Assembly (NCBI GenBank): GCA_009787685.1
Contig: WQSV01000115.1
Span: 1-5,147 of the forward strand
DNA from: Bacillota bacterium
Lineage (GTDB): Bacteria > Bacillota > Clostridia > Christensenellales > Pumilibacteraceae
Reading direction: 5' to 3'
Length of the DNA: 5,147 nucleotides
In this document: one piece after another, positions 1 to 5,147 of the stretch
Position numbering within the stretch: position 1 is the first letter of the stretch
How the letters are laid out: every line of letters starts with the position of its first letter
Translations under genes and position numbers: made by a program
The notes under the pieces: model-generated
What the model saw: the letters and a program-made list of their open reading frames with translations, nothing else
The model's database searches: none
Told to the model about the DNA's origin: nothing

Positions 1-195
1 GCTATTTATAATTTGGTTGTTTGGACAATTTTTGATAGTTTTGCCGAAGCATCCCAATTTTTATTTCAAATAGTAGTGGCTGCTGTTCCAATGTTATTTT
101 TGTATGCTATTGTGATGATAAAAGCAAAAAAATATAAAATTGCATTGAAAGAACAAGCGTTTGTTAAGAAGGAGATAATTGAGGAAATTGATTAA
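1..195 (+). CDS. C-terminal end of an unidentified membrane protein (5' end probably outside the window)
   Basis: The frame is open from the first base and ends at TAA 193-195, giving 64 visible residues. Residues 20-40 (FLFQIVVAAVPMLFLYAIVMI without its last residue onward) form one clear transmembrane helix. A lysine-rich stretch follows at 41-50, which by the positive-inside rule puts the tail in the cytoplasm, and the protein ends in an acidic EEID. A TTG at 13 could be a start, but only 12 bases precede it and they contain no Shine-Dalgarno sequence, so I prefer a gene continuing from the left edge. I do not recognise a family, and one helix with a charged tail is too little to assign a function. 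A terminator follows 8 bases after the stop, so this looks like the last gene of its transcript. That it is coding is fairly likely; what it does is unknown. Confidence 0.55.
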   Translation, partial: AIYNLVVWTIFDSFAEASQFLFQIVVAAVPMLFLYAIVMIKAKKYKIALKEQAFVKKEIIEEID

Positions 196-202
196 AAATA
201 TG

Positions 203-239
203 CTCCATAGTCAATAATTAGTTGGCTATGGAGTTTTTT
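203..239 (+). terminator. Rho-independent terminator after the upstream membrane-protein gene
   Basis: CTCCATAG (203-210) pairs perfectly with CTATGGAG (226-233). The stem continues inward through a T211-G225 wobble and then CAA (212-214) with TTG (222-224), making about 12 base pairs around a 7-base loop (215-221). Six T follow at once (234-239). This is the classic intrinsic terminator form and lies 8 bases after the upstream stop codon. The ATG proposed for the next gene (228-230) lies inside the 3' arm, so the same hairpin could also hide that start codon in any read-through transcript. Whether it is a plain terminator or also a regulatory element cannot be told from sequence alone. Confidence 0.85.
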
Positions 240-3200
240 CATTTTCTTGGGATAGGCATTTTTGTTCTACTCCTTTTTGTGTTTTTCTACAAAATTTTAC
301 TTCCAGTTAATGACCCCGATTTTCGAGAGTTGGGGGCAATGCCGCTTGATAAACTAAACACGGCAATCTATTCGCTTGCTCAAAAGTCAAAAAAAACAGC
401 CCCTCGTGGAAAAGGGTTGTCTTTGAAATTAATAAGGCGAACATTGAAAAAAGCGTTCAGAATAATTGCTCAAAAAGTTGAAAGCGATGAAGAAATTTTC
501 GAATTTGAAAAATGGCTTTATGACAATTTCTATAAATTTGAAGAAAGATATTATTCGCTCAAAAGAGACTTGTTTAAATTTTATTTTCTTCCTCACTCAA
601 ATGATTTGCCAAGAGTCTATGAGTTTGCGCAACTAATTGTTAAGGCTTGTGAAGGGAGCATTTGTGATAGTTTGGTTGAAAAATGTGTCAACGAGTATTG
701 TTCGGAGACTCCTTTTTCTTTTGATGAAATTTTGGCAATGCGTGCAAGTTTTGACTATGCTCTTTTGGAATTTGTTTCAATTTTTGCGTCAAAATCAATA
801 AAAATTAATTCGCTACTTGAAAGTGGAAAAAAGGATGCAAAAAAAGGGAAAGTTTATTTGACAAATTTTTCGTTCAATTCCTACGTTTATGGTTTAAAAA
901 AATATGCAACTGAAGAAGTGAGGACAAATCTCGCGACACTAAGTTTTGACAATGGAATGATGCTTGAAGAAAGAATTGATAATTTTTATCGCTCGATTGC
1001 TCATTACAACGGTCAAGTTCAAAATTCTGTGACATCGCTGTTTTCACTTGATAAAATCTTCAATCAAGGATTTGTTTTGGGACTTTCTCCAACCCATCAA
1101 ATGATAGCAAGTGAAAGTGAAATTTTGTATAACGATGTCACAACAAAAACAAAATATAATTATCTAAAAGATATTAACCTAAGGTCAAAAAAAGAAAAAA
1201 TCTCGGAACTAGGAGTTGCACGAAACATAGTTGAAAAAGCAAGGGATGCTGGAGATGACATCTCTCATCACATTTTGAGAGGTCATCGTTCAAAAGGACT
1301 TTCAAGGCTCTACTTGCTACTAACACTTGTTTTAGCGTCGGGTCTAAGCGTTGTTTCTACGATATTTTTGGGAGAGTATTTTTGGGTTTTGACAATTATT
1401 TCATTTCCAATTTTCTTCGTTCTTTCGCAAATATTGTTGTCAAAAATCTTAAAAATGCTTTCTAGAAGCCGTTATTTGCCCTCTATTGACACGAAATGCA
1501 TTGCTTGGGATAATTCACGGGCACTAATAACCACATGCAGATTAGTTAGAAACACTGATGAAATCAAGGAAAGTTTCAAGAATATTGAAACACTTTTCTA
1601 TGCAAATGGAGGGCAGTTTTCCTATTGTTTATTGCTTGATTTTCCATCTCACAACAAAGATGAACTCCGAGAAGAAGACACAAGAATGTTGTCTTTTATC
1701 AAAAAAATGCATGACAAATTTTCTCAAAAAGAAAATCTTTTGGTAGTCGTCAGAAAAAGGCGAAAAGTAAAAGACAGGGAACTTTATCAAGGTTGGGAGA
1801 AAAAAAGAGGGGCGCTTTTAGAATTGAATCGATTAATTTTGAAGGGCGAAGACGAAGCGTTTTTGTTGAAAATCGGCGAAGTAAAAGAAGGAACGAAGTT
1901 TGTTATTACTCTTGATAGCGACACATTTTTGAATTGCTCAAGCGAATTAATTGGACTAATTGAGCATCCATATTTGAAAGGGACAAATATTTTAAGTCTC
2001 AATATGTCAACAAAATTGACGAATGAGGAAACACATTTTTCTCGTTTGTTTTGTGGTCTTTCAGGATTGTCAAATTATTCAAGTTTTAATTCAAGTGTTG
2101 AAAACGATGTTTTCGGGGGCGGAAATTTCACGGGAAAAGGAATTTATCGAGTTAAAGAATTTCAAGAGAAACTTGAGCATGCTTTTTTAGACGAAAGAAT
2201 TTTGTCGCATGACTACATTGAAGGAGCGATCGCAAATTGCTCAAACTGTGGAGAGACTGCATTGGATAGTTTTCCAAACAATTTCTCAGCGTATTTAACA
2301 AGACAAATGAGATGGTTAAGAGGGGATTGGCAATTACTGCCATTTCTTTTTAGAAAAACCAGAAACTCAAAAGGAGAAAGGACAAAAAATGCAATAACTC
2401 CACTAGCAAAATGGCATATTTTTTCAAACATACTTCGTTCTTTTGTTCCAATTTCAGCAGTTATTCTTTTGTTGACTTCCTTCATTTTTTCTCAGCCATA
2501 TTATATTTTTTTAATTGCTTTTTCAATTCCATTAGTGCAAATAATTCTCTCAATTCGCTCTTCAATTAAAGAAAAAAAACAGATTTTTCTCCATGAAATA
2601 ATTAGGCAATTGTTTCAAATTGCGTTTTTACCACTTATTGCGCTCATGCATTTAGTTGCAATTGGCATAACTCTTTACAGACTCTTAATGAAAAAAGACC
2701 TTCTTGAGTGGACTGTTTTTGCTCACGCAGGTGGGAAAGTCAATGTGGGGGTTAGTCTCGTTGCATCAATAATTTTTATTGTAACGACAGTAATATTTAA
2801 TTTTCCATTTTATTTTTATATCTTGGGTGGAATATTTTTATTGTCAATTCCATTGAAACTAGCGCTAGAGAGAGGAATTAACAAAAAAACATATCGCAAC
2901 AAAGATTTTAACAACACATTAAAAAATATTTTTCACAACACTTATAAGTATTTTATTGACAAAGAAATCAATGAAAACCATCTCATTTGCGACAATATTC
3001 AAGATGGAAAAGTCGCAAGAAGGACTTCGCCAACAAATATTGCTTTTTCAATCTTGTCTCATATTTGTGCTTTTGAAATGCAGTATTTTGAAAGTGATGT
3101 TTTGAATGAAAAATGCAAAAAAATTATTGAATCTGTTTTGAAACTTGACAAGTTTGAGGGGAATTTGTTTAACTGGTATGACACAAGCAACCTCTCGCCA

Positions 3201-5147
3201 CTATATCCGCGTTATGTTTCAAGCGTTGATATGGGTAATTTTTTGATGTCGCTTTTGACTTTAAAGCCGTATTGTGATGCGGAATTAAGAGTGAAAGTTG
3301 ATGAAATTTTGAATAGTGCAAAATTAGAAGTCTTGTTTGACAAAACAAGGGGTCTTTTTCGAATCGGCTATAATGCTGACACGGGTGTGTTTGATGAAAA
3401 TCATTATGATCTTGTTGGCTCAGAGAGCATTATAACATACCTTGTTGCAATAGCACTTGGAAAAATAGGGAGACACCCATGGAACGAACTTTCAAGAGTC
3501 AGTGTTAAATACGCAAGAAAAAAAATGTTCTATTCGTGGACTGGTGGAATATTTGAGTATCTCATGAGTCCTCTATTTTTTGATTTCACTTTTGGAACAG
3601 CATTTGAAAAAACATCTCAAGGTGTTATTAATGCCCATATTGAATATTCAAAGGAAAATAAACTTCAAGCATGGGGGATATCAGAGAGTCAATACACAGC
3701 CCAAGATGAATGGGGTAATTTTCAATATAAAGCCCATGGTGTTCCAAATATAGCACTTTCAAACATCAAAAAAACCAAAATTATTGCTCCATATGCGAGT
3801 GTTTTGGCGTTGAGTTTTCAACCAAGAAAGGTTGAAAACAATCTTTTTGCACTTGAAAGAATGCAAATGCTTGGTGATTTTGGATTATGTGAAGCGATTG
3901 ATTTGGAAAAAAATTCAATAATGAAAACTCAAATGGCGCATCATGCGGGGATGACAATTCTCTCAATTTGCAATTATTTGACGGACAATGAAATAAAAAG
4001 AAAACTAAAAACACTTGGAAACTACAGGGCGATTGAACTTTTGCTCAATGAAACTGAAATCCCAAGTGCGAAAAGGAAAATAAAGTCTTATAAAGCGAGA
4101 AAACAGACTTCAGAGGAAGCTTTGGTTGTGAATGAACGCCATGAAGTGCAATATTCCAATTTTTTGTCAAGTGGAAAATACTCTATTGCATCTTACCAAA
4201 ATGGTGGAAGTGCTTCATATTATGGCGATATTTCTTTGACGAGAGAGACAAGAAGTGAAAGCGGGAGTGTTTTTGCAACTATTTCTGGCGAAAGACAGTC
4301 TCTGAATTCAGGCTCTTTTCATATCAATCCAGATAATACAATCTTTGAAAAACAAAACGAAAAATTTGCAAGCTCAGTGACGATTTTGCCACTTCCAAAT
4401 GGAAGAGGAGAAATTCAAAAGGTCACATTTAGAAACACTTCAAATGAAGATTTGAGAGTGAAGTTTGAAACTTATGTTGAGCCAGTTTTGACTCAAAAAC
4501 AACATGATATTGCTCATATGACTTTTTCAAATTTGTTTGTAGAGGTGCATTATGATGACTTTTTGGATATCTTATTTTCAAAAAGAACGAATAATAATAG
4601 TGAGTTGATATTCGCTCACTATGTTCAGACAGATGAAAAAAAATCATATTTAACCAATCGTGGAGAGTTTCATGCGAGAGCAATATCCAAGCCGTCAATA
4701 TACCCATTAGATCCAATTATGAGTTCTGGTTTCAGTGTTGACTTGAAACCAAGAGCAACATATGTTTTTCATGTTGTAAATATGGTTGGCTTTAAGCAAG
4801 AAGAAATTAAAAAAACAATTCAAGAGCTAAAAGTCGATGGATATTTTGAGAGAATAAAGGGAAATAATTATGCATTGTCCAAAGAAATGAATTTGAAGTT
4901 ATCGACAAAAAAGATTGCGTCAAGACTTATTTTTGGCTCAAGTGCAACAGTTGAAAGTCTTGAGTGGGTCGATGGAATCAATAAAAATCGTCCTATAGTT
5001 GCCATTGAAGTAAAAAACGAAAATTCAAAAGAAAGACTAATAAAAACCTTAATTGAACTCAAAAAACTTTATAAGCACAATATTGAGTTTAATCTTTGTC
5101 TTGTGTTTTTGGAAAAACACAACTATTTTTTGACAGTCCAAACCATG
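228..5147 (+). CDS. ndvB: NdvB/Cgs-type cyclic beta-1,2-glucan synthase, 3' end cut off by the window
   Basis: This frame is open for 1,640 codons with no stop before the window ends. Relatives are about 2,800 residues, so much of the GH94 part is missing. Family role: membrane enzyme making cyclic beta-1,2-glucan from UDP-glucose. Domain order matches the family: N-terminal region 26-360, membrane helices 361-381 and 386-404, GT84 405-735, hydrophobic segments near 738-755, 758-776, 797-816, 842-857 and 859-876, glycoamylase-like domain about 880-1262, and GH94 N-terminal part from about 1300. The family signature LLEW follows the third post-GT segment (825-828). ATG 228 is chosen because an in-frame TAG lies at 219-221 and residues 1-25 form a membrane anchor. 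No Shine-Dalgarno precedes it, and it lies within the terminator stem. GTG 279 and ATG 339 are alternatives, but they would remove most or all of that anchor. Family assignment is very secure; activity and ring product are inferred. Confidence 0.93.
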   Translation, partial: MEFFHFLGIGIFVLLLFVFFYKILLPVNDPDFRELGAMPLDKLNTAIYSLAQKSKKTAPRGKGLSLKLIRRTLKKAFRIIAQKVESDEEIFEFEKWLYDNFYKFEERYYSLKRDLFKFYFLPHSNDLPRVYEFAQLIVKACEGSICDSLVEKCVNEYCSETPFSFDEILAMRASFDYALLEFVSIFASKSIKINSLLESGKKDAKKGKVYLTNFSFNSYVYGLKKYATEEVRTNLATLSFDNGMMLEERIDNFYRSIAHYNGQVQNSVTSLFSLDKIFNQGFVLGLSPTHQMIASESEILYNDVTTKTKYNYLKDINLRSKKEKISELGVARNIVEKARDAGDDISHHILRGHRSKGLSRLYLLLTLVLASGLSVVSTIFLGEYFWVLTIISFPIFFVLSQILLSKILKMLSRSRYLPSIDTKCIAWDNSRALITTCRLVRNTDEIKESFKNIETLFYANGGQFSYCLLLDFPSHNKDELREEDTRMLSFIKKMHDKFSQKENLLVVVRKRRKVKDRELYQGWEKKRGALLELNRLILKGEDEAFLLKIGEVKEGTKFVITLDSDTFLNCSSELIGLIEHPYLKGTNILSLNMSTKLTNEETHFSRLFCGLSGLSNYSSFNSSVENDVFGGGNFTGKGIYRVKEFQEKLEHAFLDERILSHDYIEGAIANCSNCGETALDSFPNNFSAYLTRQMRWLRGDWQLLPFLFRKTRNSKGERTKNAITPLAKWHIFSNILRSFVPISAVILLLTSFIFSQPYYIFLIAFSIPLVQIILSIRSSIKEKKQIFLHEIIRQLFQIAFLPLIALMHLVAIGITLYRLLMKKDLLEWTVFAHAGGKVNVGVSLVASIIFIVTTVIFNFPFYFYILGGIFLLSIPLKLALERGINKKTYRNKDFNNTLKNIFHNTYKYFIDKEINENHLICDNIQDGKVARRTSPTNIAFSILSHICAFEMQYFESDVLNEKCKKIIESVLKLDKFEGNLFNWYDTSNLSPLYPRYVSSVDMGNFLMSLLTLKPYCDAELRVKVDEILNSAKLEVLFDKTRGLFRIGYNADTGVFDENHYDLVGSESIITYLVAIALGKIGRHPWNELSRVSVKYARKKMFYSWTGGIFEYLMSPLFFDFTFGTAFEKTSQGVINAHIEYSKENKLQAWGISESQYTAQDEWGNFQYKAHGVPNIALSNIKKTKIIAPYASVLALSFQPRKVENNLFALERMQMLGDFGLCEAIDLEKNSIMKTQMAHHAGMTILSICNYLTDNEIKRKLKTLGNYRAIELLLNETEIPSAKRKIKSYKARKQTSEEALVVNERHEVQYSNFLSSGKYSIASYQNGGSASYYGDISLTRETRSESGSVFATISGERQSLNSGSFHINPDNTIFEKQNEKFASSVTILPLPNGRGEIQKVTFRNTSNEDLRVKFETYVEPVLTQKQHDIAHMTFSNLFVEVHYDDFLDILFSKRTNNNSELIFAHYVQTDEKKSYLTNRGEFHARAISKPSIYPLDPIMSSGFSVDLKPRATYVFHVVNMVGFKQEEIKKTIQELKVDGYFERIKGNNYALSKEMNLKLSTKKIASRLIFGSSATVESLEWVDGINKNRPIVAIEVKNENSKERLIKTLIELKKLYKHNIEFNLCLVFLEKHNYFLTVQTM
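1440..2432 (+). other. GT84 glycosyltransferase domain of the glucan synthase (residues about 405-735)
   Basis: This is the polymerising domain, expected in the cytoplasm between membrane helices and using UDP-glucose. Its D, DxD, E/D, (Q/R)xxRW motif set is visible: VITLDSDT with D563 and D565 for metal-nucleotide binding, SHDYIEG with D662 and E665 as candidate base, and RQMRW (692-696) followed by LRGDWQLLP. Two further family landmarks are GWEKKRG (522-528), just before the first Asp motif, and GNFTGKGIY (632-640). Compared with my memory of NdvB/Cgs sequences, the loop after the DxD is shorter by roughly 10-20 residues and lacks the usual GYGILQPR-like strand, reading GTNILSLN instead. 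All catalytic motifs are intact, so an active transferase is likely. Confidence 0.9.
2865..4013 (+). other. Glycoamylase-like (PF10091 / GH189-type) cyclisation domain (residues about 880-1262)
   Basis: In cyclic glucan synthases this alpha/alpha-barrel domain closes the beta-1,2 chain into a ring by transglycosylation. Conserved blocks seen in order are ARRTSPTNI (930-938), NWYDT (982-986) with PRYVSSVDMGN (994-1004), GYN (1047-1049) leading to YDLVGSE (1060-1066), SWTGGIFEYLM (1103-1113), WGISESQY (1149-1156), QYKAHGVPN just after, and MAHHAGM (1236-1242). Acidic residues D1061, E1066, E1110 and E1153 are the best candidates for the catalytic pair; I cannot assign which without a structure alignment. 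The usual Gln of the MAHHQGM motif is Ala1240 here. The rest of the domain follows the family closely, so it is probably folded and functional. Confidence 0.85.
4125..5147 (+). other. N-terminal part of the GH94 (glycosyltransferase-36-like) phosphorylase region, incomplete
   Basis: In Brucella Cgs the C-terminal GH94 region phosphorolyses beta-1,2-glucan and controls ring size. Here it starts after the linker motif ELLLNE (1270-1275) with a beta-sandwich recognisable by SSGKYSI (1314-1320), GDISLTRE, ILPLPNGRGEIQKVTFRNTS (near 1386-1405), EPVLTQ and FSNLFVEVHY, then YPLDPI (1492-1497). A diverged counterpart of the family GISGDLPIV block reads DGINKNRPIV (1582-1591). The catalytic barrel with its general-acid Asp and phosphate-binding residues lies past the window end, so activity cannot be judged. 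Divergence is greater here than in the two preceding domains. Confidence 0.75.

Noticed and set aside
7..12. Perfect TATAAT resembling a -10 box at the left edge
   Set aside because: No -35 region can be seen because the window begins 6 bases earlier, the frame is open through it, and a TATAAT in AT-rich DNA is expected by chance.
174..218. Possible promoters for the synthase (GATAAT at 174-179; TTGATT at 188-193 with AATAAT at 213-218)
   Set aside because: The first lacks a convincing -35 at 16-18 bases, and the second needs a 19-base spacer with weak boxes. Neither is good enough to list as a feature, although the second would give a nearly leaderless transcript.
1558..1746. Plus-strand open frame of 62 codons in another frame
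   Set aside because: It overlaps the GT84 domain, whose own frame shows family motifs across this stretch; no independent support.
1787..2485. Minus-strand open frames opposite the GT84 domain
   Set aside because: They lie antisense to a strongly conserved coding domain, have no ribosome binding sites or recognisable protein features, and are shadows of the real gene.
3781..5062. Minus-strand open frames opposite the cyclisation and GH94 domains
   Set aside because: Same reason: the plus strand encodes recognisable conserved motifs throughout, so these are chance antisense frames.
228..5147. Frameshift or pseudogene within the synthase
   Set aside because: I translated the frame codon by codon. 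It stays open for all 1,640 codons, and family motifs appear in the right order in the same frame throughout.

Overview
The window is almost entirely one very long plus-strand reading frame. It is AT-rich, with A/T-ending codons preferred and frequent AGA, AAA and TTG codons. It begins at about base 228 and runs without a stop for 1,640 codons to the last base, where the gene is cut off. The protein is recognisable as an NdvB/ChvB/Cgs-type cyclic beta-1,2-glucan synthase. These are giant multidomain membrane enzymes, usually about 2,800 residues in the rhizobial and Brucella versions, so roughly 40% of this one probably lies beyond the right edge.

Layout: bases 1-195 are the C-terminal end of an unidentified membrane protein (one transmembrane helix and a charged tail), probably entering from the left edge. 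Bases 203-239 form a clear intrinsic terminator hairpin with a U-tract. The synthase begins inside the 3' arm of that hairpin. In order, it shows an N-terminal membrane anchor, a family-typical N-terminal region, two membrane helices, a GT84 glycosyltransferase domain, a cluster of four or five hydrophobic segments, a glycoamylase/GH189-like cyclisation domain, and the first part of a GH94 phosphorylase-like region.

In characterised relatives the GT84 domain polymerises glucose from UDP-glucose into a beta-1,2 chain on the cytoplasmic side of the membrane. The middle domain cyclises the chain by transglycosylation, and the GH94 domain trims it by phosphorolysis to set ring size. All the GT84 catalytic motifs are present here. 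The middle domain keeps its main motifs with one substitution, and the visible GH94 part is noticeably more divergent.

The AT-rich composition and intrinsic terminator would suit a low-GC Bacillota-like (for example clostridial) genome, but the window has no taxonomic marker and this is only an inference. I see no RNA gene, mobile element, CRISPR array or minus-strand gene. The least ordinary points are the overlap of the terminator with the synthase start, the lack of a ribosome binding site there, and the compact and partly eroded motifs of the enzyme.
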